56,515 bases of DNA from an uncultured Sphingobacteriales bacterium (GTDB lineage Bacteria > Bacteroidota > Bacteroidia > Chitinophagales > Chitinophagaceae). The DNA lies in the NCBI GenBank assembly GCA_946479435.1, contig CAMLFX010000007.1:1-56515 (forward strand). The letters run 5' to 3'. Numbering within the stretch: the stretch's first letter is position 1; each line of letters opens with the position of its first letter. The notes under the pieces are model-generated. The model worked only from the letters and a program-made list of their open reading frames with translations. It was not told where the DNA came from and ran no database searches. A program made the position numbers and the translations under genes. Positions 9,873 through 18,588 of this stretch are shown here, one piece after another.

Positions 9873-11059
9873 CGACAGGACTTTTAAAAAAGCTACTGTT
9901 GCATAAAAGCAACAATTCAAGGCTATGGCTTTCATTAGTAGCCCTATGTATTGGCACCACCCTCCTGCTATTATCAGTATTACTTTGGTGGAACTTTAGA
10001 GAATTACTTACCGGTAAAATAAATAATGATAGCCTGGGCAGCACTTTTCTTACCATCGGTAAAAAAGTTACCGATGAAAATATGGGTAATGCTAATGCCA
10101 CATTATTTACACCTGAAGAAATTGAAGCATTACGAAAGGTACCGGAGGTGCAAGACATAGGCGTACTTACAGCCAACCGTTTCCCAGTATATGCCGTTTT
10201 TAGCGAAAAGGTTGGTTTTGAAACAGAAATGTTTTTGGAGGCTGCTGAGGATAAGTTTATTGATATGAAGCCTGCAGACTGGAACTGGCAACCAGGTGAT
10301 AGCCAAGTACCGGTAATTATTTCAACAGATTTCCTAAATCTTTACAACTATGGATTTGCATTAAGCCAGGGTTTGCCGCAACTGTCAGAGTCATCCATAA
10401 AATCCGTAGCATTTGAATTAAAAATAGGACGTGGGACAGCATCAGTTATATACATTGCTCATATAGCCGGATTTTCAGACAGGATAAGTTCGGTTCTGGT
10501 ACCGAAATCATTTATACAATACGGCAACAATATCTTTTCTCCGGCAGGTAATGCTGCCCCTTCCAGATTAATAATAAAAGCTAAAGACCCATCAAATGAT
10601 GCATTTATCAATTATTTAAAAAGAAAAAATTATACTACTAATAATGAATTGCTTAAATGGAACAAAATCAGATCGATAGTAGAGGTTGTGGCATCCGCCA
10701 CAGGGGGATTAGCACTTGTAATTATGAGTATTAGCATTTTAGTATTAGTACTTTTCATTGAGCTAACAATTGCCAAAGCAGCATCTTCATTATCGCTACT
10801 ACTTTCATTGGGCTATAGCCCTAACTATTTACGCCGATTTATGACAAAACAATTCCTTCCGCTATCGATTGGTAGTGTAGTAATTGCATTATTACTGACA
10901 ATGGCCATCCAAATAATTATTGCAAAACAAATTACCCGCCTCGGCCTGACTTTACCAATATTTCCAGGCTGGCCGGTTTGGTGCGCTTTTGCCATAAGTA
11001 TTCTACTCCTGACAATTACCGTTACAAAGGCCATCAGAAGCTCAATAAAGCAAAATTGA
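9869..11059 (+). CDS. FtsX-like ABC permease
   Basis: The 396-residue membrane protein has one transmembrane segment near the N-terminus (about 21-42), a roughly 220-residue extracytoplasmic domain, and three C-terminal spans (about 268-300, 323-350 and 365-388), the FtsX/MacB/LolC layout. The GTG start at 9869 overlaps the ATPase stop (GTGA), showing translational coupling. The last loop region LLLSLGYSPNYLRRFMTKQF fits the family's cytoplasmic coupling helix. Only one permease is encoded, so the complex is probably two copies of each subunit. Substrate unknown. The TTG or ATG alternatives further in would delete the first span, so GTG is preferred. Confidence 0.82.
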   Translation: MTTGLLKKLLLHKSNNSRLWLSLVALCIGTTLLLLSVLLWWNFRELLTGKINNDSLGSTFLTIGKKVTDENMGNANATLFTPEEIEALRKVPEVQDIGVLTANRFPVYAVFSEKVGFETEMFLEAAEDKFIDMKPADWNWQPGDSQVPVIISTDFLNLYNYGFALSQGLPQLSESSIKSVAFELKIGRGTASVIYIAHIAGFSDRISSVLVPKSFIQYGNNIFSPAGNAAPSRLIIKAKDPSNDAFINYLKRKNYTTNNELLKWNKIRSIVEVVASATGGLALVIMSISILVLVLFIELTIAKAASSLSLLLSLGYSPNYLRRFMTKQFLPLSIGSVVIALLLTMAIQIIIAKQITRLGLTLPIFPGWPVWCAFAISILLLTITVTKAIRSSIKQN

Positions 11060-11140
11060 CAGGCATATTATATTAAGTGTCTGAATATTCGTGATTGCAA
11101 AAACAAACTATTATTTTTAAAACATAAATATTATCCCGGC

Positions 11141-12373
11141 ATGAAAAGATGGTTGTTTTTCGTATTGCCTTTTTGCACATTTTTTACAGCACAAGCTCAA
11201 AAAATTGACAATTATTCGCTGAGTAACGTAGATGCTTATGTAACGTCACTTGGCCCTATGAGAGGCGATTATCTGAAATTGATAGTTGATACACTTACCC
11301 ACAGGCTAAATGACCCTAAAATTGTTATAGCACGTGCCTTATATGCCTGGGAAGCAAAAAATGTTGATTACAATACCGAAGGAGCACATCATCCTAAACA
11401 AAATAACACTACCGCCTCAGCAGCCTTAAATACCAGAATAACCACACACGAAGGTTATGCCAATCTCTTCAAAACTATGTGCGATATGGCACAGATCAAC
11501 TGTGTGATAATAAAAGGCCTCGCTAAATTCAGCCCCACAGATATTGGCGAATTGGGTAAATGGAATGACCATACATGGAATGCAGTAGAGATAAACGGTG
11601 TATGGTACCCTATTGATGTAACATGGGGCGCCGGCTATACAGATAGAAGATTTAAAGAATTTACCCGTTCATATACCGATGCATGGTTTATGCCCAATAA
11701 AGAGTTGTTTGCACTAAGCCATTATCCTAAAGATAAAAAATGGCAGCTGCTTGATACCCCTATTAATAAATCAAACTTCACTTTTGCACCTATTATAGGA
11801 CCCGCAGCTATGAAAAATGAGATATACCCCGCTGAAGGTGTAAGAGGAAATATTAGAGGCAAATCAGACACAAGTAAGAAACTTGCATTTGAAGTGGAAG
11901 ACCCATCACGAATTAAATCAGTAACTGTAGCAGTAAAAACAACAAAAAGAATACCTGCAAAGTACACCTTTGAAGACAACATGATGTATGTAGACATGCC
12001 AACACCTACATCAGGCAATTATAATATCAGCCTATTTGTAAATGATACACTAGCCTATATATACACGGCATCTGTAACAAAATCGAAACCCAAACCTAAG
12101 CCAAAGGTTGTGGATACAGCTAAAATAGCACGTGAAAAACAAAAAAAGGAAGACGCATTAGCAAAAGAAAAACAGAAAAAGGAAGAAGCTATTGCTAAAG
12201 CAAAACAAAAAAAACAAGCAGAATTAGATAAAAAACAAGAGGCAGCAGATAAAGCCAAACAGAAAAAAGAGGAAGAAGCAGCAAGGGCACAGGAAAAAAA
12301 AGAAGCCGATGCACGAAAAAAGCAAGAGGCAAAAGAAAAGGAAGAAGCTAAGAAATCATCTAAAAAATCTTAA
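11141..12373 (+). CDS. Secreted transglutaminase-fold protein lacking the catalytic Cys
   Basis: A signal peptide (1-20, AQAQ end) precedes a transglutaminase-like domain (about 45-200). The conserved block ALNTR-ITTHEGYANLF (96-110) aligns with the usual AL..R..VCEGYANLF without gaps and puts His103 (codon 11447-11449) where the nucleophilic Cys should be; the His (NDHTW, 144) and Asp (PIDVTW, 159) of the triad are kept. It is therefore probably not a classical thiol enzyme. An Ig-like segment follows, and residues about 318-410 form a highly charged Lys/Glu/Ala-rich tail that should be helical or coiled-coil. Its role is unknown; binding of peptides or cell wall is a guess. Confidence 0.8.
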   Translation: MKRWLFFVLPFCTFFTAQAQKIDNYSLSNVDAYVTSLGPMRGDYLKLIVDTLTHRLNDPKIVIARALYAWEAKNVDYNTEGAHHPKQNNTTASAALNTRITTHEGYANLFKTMCDMAQINCVIIKGLAKFSPTDIGELGKWNDHTWNAVEINGVWYPIDVTWGAGYTDRRFKEFTRSYTDAWFMPNKELFALSHYPKDKKWQLLDTPINKSNFTFAPIIGPAAMKNEIYPAEGVRGNIRGKSDTSKKLAFEVEDPSRIKSVTVAVKTTKRIPAKYTFEDNMMYVDMPTPTSGNYNISLFVNDTLAYIYTASVTKSKPKPKPKVVDTAKIAREKQKKEDALAKEKQKKEEAIAKAKQKKQAELDKKQEAADKAKQKKEEEAARAQEKKEADARKKQEAKEKEEAKKSSKKS

Positions 12374-12378
12374 TAATC

Positions 12379-12403
12379 AAAGGCCCTGTATCGGGGCTTT
12401 TTT
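12379..12403 (+). terminator. Intrinsic terminator after the transglutaminase-like gene
   Basis: AAAGGCCC pairs with GGGGCTTT (one mismatch) around a short loop, followed by a T run. It begins 6 bases past the stop codon. Confidence 0.7.
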
Positions 12404-12433
12404 CATGCTATAAAACTAATGTATATTCGGCGT

Positions 12434-12979
12434 ATGGAATCAACACAATTAGGTATAGGCTCAAGAGTAGAGCATCCGCATTTTGGTAAAGGAGTGGTTG
12501 TGGAAACCACAAGTGAAACTTATACCATTTGGTTCAAATCTCAGAATACAGCTAAAAGTATTAATAAAGATTTTGACCTACGGGTGATACAAGCTGTTGA
12601 TGCACCTGCAGAAAGTAGCAATATTTCTATTGCAGATATAGAAGAAGCATTAGACAATATACTTGAACGTCGCCTGCACGAAATGCAAATAGTGCCTATG
12701 GGTACAAGATGGAACAATGGTACTTTAATATTAAAGCCCGGGGATGATTCACTGCAACCAAAAGAATTGCCGATAGAAACATTCTTCCATAAAATAGTAA
12801 TGGTGCGTGACAGGCTCAGGCTTATTGAGCAAAAAGTAAACGCCAATAAAGTACTGACTGATGAAGAAAAGATAGATATACAGCAATATATAACAGCGGT
12901 GTATGGCTCATTGACCACATTTAACGTTCTTTTTAAAGAAACGCACCATCAATTTAAAGGAATGGGCGGAAAAGAATAG
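12434..12979 (+). CDS. Conserved hypothetical protein with UvrD-tail-like N-terminus
   Basis: The 181-residue cytoplasmic protein is not assigned to a characterised family. Its N-terminus, GIGSRVEHPHFGKGVVVET (about 6-24), has the G-x-V-x-H-x-x-F-G-x-G-x-V pattern of the Tudor-like module found at the C-terminus of UvrD/PcrA helicases, a protein-interaction fold. The remainder is mostly helical and charged, ending FKGMGGKE. A start at ATG 12434 is preferred to ATG 12419, which adds only MYIRR; neither has a clear ribosome binding site. It lies between two exported-protein genes and may be a single transcription unit. Confidence 0.65.
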   Translation: MESTQLGIGSRVEHPHFGKGVVVETTSETYTIWFKSQNTAKSINKDFDLRVIQAVDAPAESSNISIADIEEALDNILERRLHEMQIVPMGTRWNNGTLILKPGDDSLQPKELPIETFFHKIVMVRDRLRLIEQKVNANKVLTDEEKIDIQQYITAVYGSLTTFNVLFKETHHQFKGMGGKE

Positions 12980-13019
12980 AACCTTGCACAGTTTTTGTTT
13001 ACAAAACTAAAAGCACTTT

Positions 13020-13703
13020 ATGAAAGCACTACAACTGTCGCTAATAGCATTATTTATAGCAAGCGGCGTACAAGCACAACAATTAATCATTGATAAGAAA
13101 CCGGCGAAGTACATCAGGGTTTCTGGGCATGCAGAAAAATTTTATGAGCCCGATTATGTGGATGTACAAATAAACCTTGAAGAGAAAGAAAAGGTAAACA
13201 CAGATAATTCAGTTGCAGAAAAGGAACGCGCCCTGCTCGATTTCATGAAGGCTAACAATATACCTGCTGAGAAGCTACGCGTGCAACGCTTGAACACAGG
13301 AGAAGCTTATGCTATATTTGGCTCTAAATATTATATCAGGAAGAATTACACGTTGAGGATTGATGACCTAAGCAGGTATGAAACAATTATACTTGGCCTG
13401 GTAGGCAAAGGTTTTAAGAATCTGTATGTATCGGACATTAATGTAAACAACAAGGATAAGAAGAATGATGAGGTAACTGCCGATGCTGTAAAGAATGGCA
13501 TTAGTAAGGCCAATATTATTGCAGGTGCAGCCGGTATAAAAGCGGTAAAACTTGTTTCTGTTGATGAGACAGGTAACAGCAATCCTATGCCAATTATGTA
13601 TAAACGTATGGCTATGTCATCGGAAATGGCTGATGCAAATAACATTGCATTAGATAAATTGAGCCTGCAAAAAGACCTGGAAATGGTTTTTGAAATAGAG
13701 TAA
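13020..13703 (+). CDS. SIMPL-domain (DUF541) exported protein
   Basis: The 227-residue protein has a signal peptide (about 1-19, GVQA/QQ) and a SIMPL/DUF541 domain: the opening IRVSGHAEKFYEPDYVDVQINLEEKEK and the later VGKGFKNLYVSDINVNNKDK are typical. Family members (for example bacterial YggE and BP26 homologues) are periplasmic or outer-membrane associated and assemble into oligomers; their biochemical function is not well settled. It starts 40 bases after the preceding gene and ends at the hairpin shared with lipA. Confidence 0.85.
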   Translation: MKALQLSLIALFIASGVQAQQLIIDKKPAKYIRVSGHAEKFYEPDYVDVQINLEEKEKVNTDNSVAEKERALLDFMKANNIPAEKLRVQRLNTGEAYAIFGSKYYIRKNYTLRIDDLSRYETIILGLVGKGFKNLYVSDINVNNKDKKNDEVTADAVKNGISKANIIAGAAGIKAVKLVSVDETGNSNPMPIMYKRMAMSSEMADANNIALDKLSLQKDLEMVFEIE

Positions 13704-13721
13704 AAGCTATTAAAAACTCCT

Positions 13722-13758
13722 AATGAAAAAGAAGGCCTTAAAGGCCTTCTTTTTCATT
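13722..13758. terminator. Bidirectional terminator overlapping the lipA stop
   Basis: Perfect 18-base arms (13722-13739 and 13741-13758) surround a single base; CTTC/GAAG and GGCC form the core and the outer parts are A or T runs. The lipA stop codon (13738-13740) and its last six codons lie inside the hairpin, which also ends the SIMPL gene transcript from the other side. Confidence 0.88.
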
Positions 13759-14676
13759 CATCCATTTCTTTCTGCCTTCGCCGGCAAATACATGTCGCTC
13801 GCTATGATAAGAAGAGCGTACCAATGGGCCACTTTCTACATAGTCAAGCCCCATTTTATACCCTTCTTCGCGATAAAAAGCAAATTCATCGGGGTGTACG
13901 AAACGTACAACAGGTAAATGCTTTTGTGTAGGTTGTAAATATTGGCCAATGGTTACTACATCGCAACCATTATCTGCCAGATCTTGTAATGTTTGTAATA
14001 CTTCCTCCTTTTGTTCGCCCAGGCCAAGCATTATGCCGCTCTTGGTGCGCATACCACCATCTTTCAATCTCCTGATCACTTCCATACTGCGGTGATACTT
14101 GGCTTGTATTCTCACTTTACGTGTCATACGTTCAACAGTCTCAATATTGTGACTGACAACTTCTGGTGCAACTTCTATAATACGTTGCAGGTTTTCCCAT
14201 TGACCCCTAAAATCAGGTATCAAAGTTTCCAGTGTGGTTTCAGGATTTAAAGCACGAACTGCCTTAATTGTATTTGCCCATATTATAGAACCACCATCTT
14301 TCAGTTCATCCCTATCAACAGAAGTAAGTACGGCGTGTTTTACCTTCATAAGGTGTATAGCCTCTGCAACACGCTGGGGCTCATCCCAATCAACAGGTTC
14401 AGGGCGACCAGTAGCAACAGCACAAAAACCACATGAACGGGTACATATATTACCTAATATCATGAAGGTTGCCGTACCCTCGCCCCAGCATTCACCCATA
14501 TTAGGGCAATTGCCGCTTTCGCAAATAGTATGTAGCTTATGTGTATCTACCAGACTGCGCACATGCTTGTAACCCTCACCCGTAGGCAGTTTTACACGCA
14601 GCCAATTGGGCTTTTTAACCCTGGTCTCGGTAGTATCTATAACGTTTATAACGGGTAATTCTTGCATAAAAGACAT
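13738..14676 (-). CDS. lipA: Lipoyl synthase
   Basis: The 312-residue radical SAM enzyme inserts two sulfurs into octanoyl groups bound to lipoyl-dependent proteins. The auxiliary iron-sulfur cluster cysteines are in [12 protein letters not shown] (52, 57, 63), the radical SAM cluster in CTRSCGFC (78, 82, 85), and the conserved C-terminal RSSYHSERH supplies the Ser ligand. Length and motifs match the family completely. No lipB is adjacent. The gene sits 15 bases downstream of a predicted barrel gene on the same strand, so the two may be cotranscribed. Confidence 0.97.
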   Translation of the reverse strand: MSFMQELPVINVIDTTETRVKKPNWLRVKLPTGEGYKHVRSLVDTHKLHTICESGNCPNMGECWGEGTATFMILGNICTRSCGFCAVATGRPEPVDWDEPQRVAEAIHLMKVKHAVLTSVDRDELKDGGSIIWANTIKAVRALNPETTLETLIPDFRGQWENLQRIIEVAPEVVSHNIETVERMTRKVRIQAKYHRSMEVIRRLKDGGMRTKSGIMLGLGEQKEEVLQTLQDLADNGCDVVTIGQYLQPTQKHLPVVRFVHPDEFAFYREEGYKMGLDYVESGPLVRSSYHSERHVFAGEGRKKWMNEKEGL

Positions 14677-14691
14677 TGCAAGTTACGTAGC

Positions 14692-15534
14692 TCACCAGCG
14701 TCCACCAAATTGCAGTGATACGTAAACATCTATAAAATATGGCTTGGCATCCTGGTAAGCCATCAATTCAATTTTTTTCGTATAATATTCCGCATTAATA
14801 CCTGTTTCCAGCGCTATTTTGCTCTTCTTGGTAGCAGCAAAATCGAAATGCAAAGCAGTTTTTGCATGAAAACCCGGAATTATTTGTGTTTCGTTCAGTC
14901 CTTTGGTAAAGCCGGAACTGCCGATTATATATTGCCCGAGAAACCTTCGCTCGGTTTCCTCTGAATACTTAATAGACTCGATAGTGCCATTATCCTGATT
15001 ATATGTTTCTAGGTAGTAAGGTTTTTGCAAGCCAAGTGACAAACCACCCAGATATACCCAGTGTACGGAAACTGTTTTAGTTTCAGGTTTACCAGCTATC
15101 ATTTTTCGCATACCATACCCTAGCTTAAACGCATAAAAATTATTGGTTTTGCCATAAATAAAAGGCTTTGTATCCCTGTTATCGAGGCCGTTCAAATTAT
15201 TATTACGCTTGATTTCTTTGGGATTTTTTTTCTCACTAAGTTCTATCTGCAATACTTTAGTATTGTAAAAATAGTCTCTAAGCTTCTCGTCGCTTTTCAC
15301 CCAGCCTTTATCTACAAATACCCCCCAACCATTTGTCGCCAATCTGAAACCACCGCTCAATTCAGCACGAATAGGTTTGGGCTTCTTTTGTTTGGTGGTT
15401 GTTACCAACATTGTAGTTGGTTTTTCGCCTGGCAACAACTTATTATCAATTTGAGCAAAAACCTTATCGATGCTCAAACCTGAACAAAGAGAAAATATGA
15501 TAATAAATGATGCTACACCGGATACTGATCTCAT
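14692..15534 (-). CDS. Exported protein, probable outer membrane beta-barrel
   Basis: No named family is recognised. From ATG 15534 the protein has 280 residues with a signal peptide (MRSVSGVASFIIIF to VFAQ, about 1-28). A basic segment (TTTKQKKPKPIRAEL) follows, then strands of alternating character with aromatic ends and a C-terminal stretch YFIDVYVSLQFGGRW that looks like a terminal barrel strand. An earlier ATG at 15576 would add 14 residues rich in Cys and His ahead of the signal peptide and is less likely. The stop is 15 bases from the lipA start. An outer membrane location is inferred from composition only. Confidence 0.65.
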   Translation of the reverse strand: MRSVSGVASFIIIFSLCSGLSIDKVFAQIDNKLLPGEKPTTMLVTTTKQKKPKPIRAELSGGFRLATNGWGVFVDKGWVKSDEKLRDYFYNTKVLQIELSEKKNPKEIKRNNNLNGLDNRDTKPFIYGKTNNFYAFKLGYGMRKMIAGKPETKTVSVHWVYLGGLSLGLQKPYYLETYNQDNGTIESIKYSEETERRFLGQYIIGSSGFTKGLNETQIIPGFHAKTALHFDFAATKKSKIALETGINAEYYTKKIELMAYQDAKPYFIDVYVSLQFGGRW

Positions 15535-15648
15535 ATTCTTATTATGGTACCTACACTTACAAAAAACATGTACCAAACTTATATTAAGGTACGAATTTCT
15601 TTGCTGGTAAGATCACAGCTTTGTAAATTTAACTCAAATTAGCTCAAA

Positions 15649-16056
15649 TTGACATCGAAGATAGTTTACAAGGGAGATCTGCGCACCGAAGCTACACATC
15701 TTAAATCCGGAACGGTAATAGAAACCGACGCCCCAACCGATAACCAGGGAAAAGGCGAACGTTTTTCTCCGTCTGATTTGGTTACGACTGCCCTTGGTTC
15801 GTGTATGATGACTATTATGGGTATTGCTGCCAGAACACATAGCATGAATATCGATGGCACAACATGCGATATAGAAAAGATAATGGCAACAAACCCAAGA
15901 CGCATTGGTGAAATAAAAGCAACATTAACGCTGCCAAAGTCTCAAAATTATTCGGATAAAGAAAAGAAAATATTGGAACACGCAGCCTTAACCTGCCCTG
16001 TATTCGAAAGCCTGCATCCTGATTGTAAAAAGACTGTTGCGTTTATTTGGCCTTAA
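15649..16056 (+). CDS. OsmC/Ohr-family protein
   Basis: The 135-residue protein has both conserved thiols of OsmC-like peroxiredoxins: Cys52 in ALGSCMM and Cys116 in LTCPV. The opening GDLRTEATHLKSG and TDAPTDNQGKGERFSPSDL are strongly family-like. Such proteins reduce organic hydroperoxides in the cytoplasm. The start is TTG at 15649: an in-frame stop lies three codons upstream (15640-15642), and the next Met is beyond the first catalytic Cys, so no ATG can serve. The 3' end overlaps the convergent DUF2851 gene by 14 bases. Confidence 0.88.
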   Translation: MTSKIVYKGDLRTEATHLKSGTVIETDAPTDNQGKGERFSPSDLVTTALGSCMMTIMGIAARTHSMNIDGTTCDIEKIMATNPRRIGEIKATLTLPKSQNYSDKEKKILEHAALTCPVFESLHPDCKKTVAFIWP

Positions 16057-17311
16057 GGATATTCAAACCAATAGCGCATTGTAAACACTTCTTCGGCAGG
16101 CAGTAACTGTTATATAGTTGTATTTGTGCCTGTGATTCGCTTGCATTCCGTGCCTGCCAATTATAACCAGCCCACTCATCGACAACATGATTATTTTCTG
16201 GTTTCACAATATCTAAAAGTTGCAACGCACGTTCCTGCATATTACTATCTCCAATTCTTTGCGCATACAAAAACTGAATAGGTGCCACTGTATTTATTAT
16301 AATATTGTCAACAGATGATTTGCCTAGTTTCTTAGGAGACATCTCTTCTGCCAATTCATCAAAGGTGTAATGTGCATGCCAATACTCGCTTGCTTCAGCT
16401 TGTAACAGGGGGCTAATCTGTTTAATATCATTACACTCAATCAGTTGAGAAAAGAGATGTAATGATCTTGTTATTAAATCTGCGAACTGGGCTATGCGTA
16501 TGGTTGGGAAATTAGCCGGTCGTAATCTCAAAAACTTCCAAAGATGAGCAGGTAGCGGTTGCAGTTTATATTTTGATTGTAGGTACTGATACTCTGTTTT
16601 TAACTTGTTGGGATACTCATCAATAAAATCTTTGTCCAGCATACCACTTTGCCCAAACAACAATGCTTCAATCTGTAGTTTATTATCTTTATGCTTGGCA
16701 AGAATATTTAGTGGTAATGATTTGGCCAATTGCAAAAATGGCTCAGCATTTATCTTAAAACCGAAGTTTGCAGCCATTCGACAATAAAGCAGGTTACGCC
16801 AATCTTCTACAGATTCATCTAGCAATTCTTTCCAGCTAAGAAGCTTTTCTTCCCAACGCTCTGCAAGCAACCTACTCAACCAGGCTTCTTTAGTTATATC
16901 TTTTACATTGTGCAATTGAGATGCGCATGGAATACTACCAGGTATCTTACTAAGACTTTCATATTGTTTAAGTACTGAAGCGGAAATATGATTATTAAGT
17001 ACTAATAATGGTAAAGATGGGAAGTGCTCATTAAGATCATCTTCGTAAACTACATGAAGTATAAGATTATCATATGCAGCATCATTACTATGACCATGTT
17101 TCTCCCAATCACTAGCATATACATGTAACTCTATATTACCTGCAAGAATTGTATTGCCTACTCTTATGCGTGCATCTAAAAAATCAGGACCAGCATTCTT
17201 ATTTAAAGTACCCGGGTGAATAATTGTTATGGCCTCCCCATCAACTGTAATTAGTTGTGCAGCGTTATACAAACTATGCTGCCAGATAAATTGTAATAAT
17301 TGTTCTTGCAA
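16043..17311 (-). CDS. DUF2851 family protein
   Basis: The 422-residue protein matches the Bacteroidota DUF2851 family, recognisable from the opening EQLLQFIWQHSLYN, HPGTLNKNAGPDFLDARIRVG and GNIELHVYASDWEKHGHSNDAAYDNLILHVV. Conserved Asp, Glu, His and Asn residues in that N-terminal block hint at a nuclease-like or metal-binding fold, but no activity is established to my knowledge. It has no signal peptide. The stop overlaps osmC on the other strand. It lies 23 bases downstream of pyrF on the same strand and may be transcribed with it. Confidence 0.85.
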   Translation of the reverse strand: MQEQLLQFIWQHSLYNAAQLITVDGEAITIIHPGTLNKNAGPDFLDARIRVGNTILAGNIELHVYASDWEKHGHSNDAAYDNLILHVVYEDDLNEHFPSLPLLVLNNHISASVLKQYESLSKIPGSIPCASQLHNVKDITKEAWLSRLLAERWEEKLLSWKELLDESVEDWRNLLYCRMAANFGFKINAEPFLQLAKSLPLNILAKHKDNKLQIEALLFGQSGMLDKDFIDEYPNKLKTEYQYLQSKYKLQPLPAHLWKFLRLRPANFPTIRIAQFADLITRSLHLFSQLIECNDIKQISPLLQAEASEYWHAHYTFDELAEEMSPKKLGKSSVDNIIINTVAPIQFLYAQRIGDSNMQERALQLLDIVKPENNHVVDEWAGYNWQARNASESQAQIQLYNSYCLPKKCLQCAIGLNILKAK

Positions 17312-17334
17312 GAATTTATTATTTGCAAACTAAT

Positions 17335-18135
17335 TTACAAATAAGCCGCCATTTGCTGTTGGTATTCTTTAGCGGCCGCACCGGCCTGTTCTGCAAAATC
17401 AGGACCACTACCTACATATATAATACCTCTTGAAACATTGATCAGTACTCCACCATCTTTATTCATAGTGTTTTCGCATACAGTAGCCACATCGCCACCT
17501 TGTGCACCTACACCGGGTATCAGGAAGAAATGGTCGGGCAGCATTTGCCTTACATGTTGCAATTGTTCTTTACGGGTAGCTCCTATTACAAACATGGTAT
17601 TATCTATACTACCCCATTGCGCTACAGTTTTTAATACTTTCTCATACAGTAGCTCATCTCCACTCTGCTGCAACTGAAAATCTGCACTACCCGCATTCGA
17701 AGTAAGTCCCAATACAATAGCCCAATTCCCTTCAAATTGCATAAACGGTTTTACACTATCGGCGCCCATATATGGGGCAACAGTAACACTATCAAAAGTA
17801 TAGGTACTAAAAAATGTTTTAGCGTATTGATCGGCGGTATTGCCTATATCACCACGCTTAGCATCAGCTATGGTGAAAATATCTTTCGGAATATAATCCA
17901 ATGTTTTACCAAGACTTATCCACCCTTTTGCACCTTGCGCTTCATAAAAAGCTGTATTGATCTTGTAGGCTACCGTATAATCTTTAGTAGCATCAATTAT
18001 TGCCTTGTTGAAAGCAAACATCGGGTCTTCTTCCGAAAACAAGTGTTTGGGTATCTTTTCAATGTCAGTATCTAACCCTACACATAGAACCGATTTCTTT
18101 TCACGTATTATTTGTACAAGCTCGCTACGCTTCAT
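17335..18135 (-). CDS. pyrF: Orotidine 5'-phosphate decarboxylase
   Basis: The 266-residue enzyme makes UMP from orotidine monophosphate, the last step of de novo pyrimidine synthesis. The catalytic signature DAKRGDIGNTA (91-101) is intact, as is the phosphate-binding end GVLINVSRGIIYVG. Length and the LCVGLDTDIEKIP opening place it in the longer PyrF group (type 2) common in Bacteroidota. It is flanked on the same strand by the thiamine-binding-type gene upstream (37 bases) and DUF2851 downstream (23 bases). Confidence 0.95.
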   Translation of the reverse strand: MKRSELVQIIREKKSVLCVGLDTDIEKIPKHLFSEEDPMFAFNKAIIDATKDYTVAYKINTAFYEAQGAKGWISLGKTLDYIPKDIFTIADAKRGDIGNTADQYAKTFFSTYTFDSVTVAPYMGADSVKPFMQFEGNWAIVLGLTSNAGSADFQLQQSGDELLYEKVLKTVAQWGSIDNTMFVIGATRKEQLQHVRQMLPDHFFLIPGVGAQGGDVATVCENTMNKDGGVLINVSRGIIYVGSGPDFAEQAGAAAKEYQQQMAAYL

Positions 18136-18172
18136 AGTATGTCATTTTCTTGAGGCTCACAAAGGTAATAGA

Positions 18173-18469
18173 TTACTTGTACTTGCCTATTTTGTCGTCA
18201 ATAGACATATCTTTTGTTTTGCTGGTATGTAGTTTCATATTTATCAATAAAGAATCGGCACCTGCTTCAAAACATACAATTTGTATTTCATCTAACAAGT
18301 TCATTATCTGCCGATAAGGCCCTTCAATTACCGTTTCGAACGGACAAACAACATAGTGCATTCCCGATTTACCAATTAGTTCTATTACTTTATCAATGAT
18401 AGAATAAGCATCTTCCGTGCTTTTTTGTAGTGGCAATACCTGTATAGCCAGATTTACATTATGCTGCAT
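18173..18469 (-). CDS. Thiamine-binding/MTH1187-YkoF-like small protein (DUF77)
   Basis: This 98-residue cytoplasmic protein has the layout of the MTH1187/YqgV thiamine-binding family: a beta strand NLAIQVLPL, helix, and the conserved HYVVCPFETVIEGPY segment (about 38-52) before a second helix. Members fold as ferredoxin-like tetramers and bind thiamine or related small molecules; a biological role is generally unclear. It appears to be the first gene of a leftward group with pyrF and DUF2851. A 120-base divergent region separates it from the DUF2911 gene. Confidence 0.8.
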   Translation of the reverse strand: MQHNVNLAIQVLPLQKSTEDAYSIIDKVIELIGKSGMHYVVCPFETVIEGPYRQIMNLLDEIQIVCFEAGADSLLINMKLHTSKTKDMSIDDKIGKYK

Positions 18470-18532
18470 ATAAAATATTAAGGCTGCAATTTACCTCCTA
18501 TTAGTAAAATCAGATGGCCTATAAAGAATATC

Positions 18533-18565
18533 TTTTTTTATAAACATTATATGCCCTTATTTTTG
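18533..18565 (+). promoter_or_regulatory. Candidate promoter of the DUF2911 gene
   Basis: A TATTTTTG box (18558-18565) fits TAnnTTTG, with a T-rich -33 region (18533-18539) 18 bases upstream. Transcription would start near 18572, shortly before the ATG at 18589. Confidence 0.5.
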
Positions 18566-18588
18566 GCACTCATTTAAAAACCAAACTT

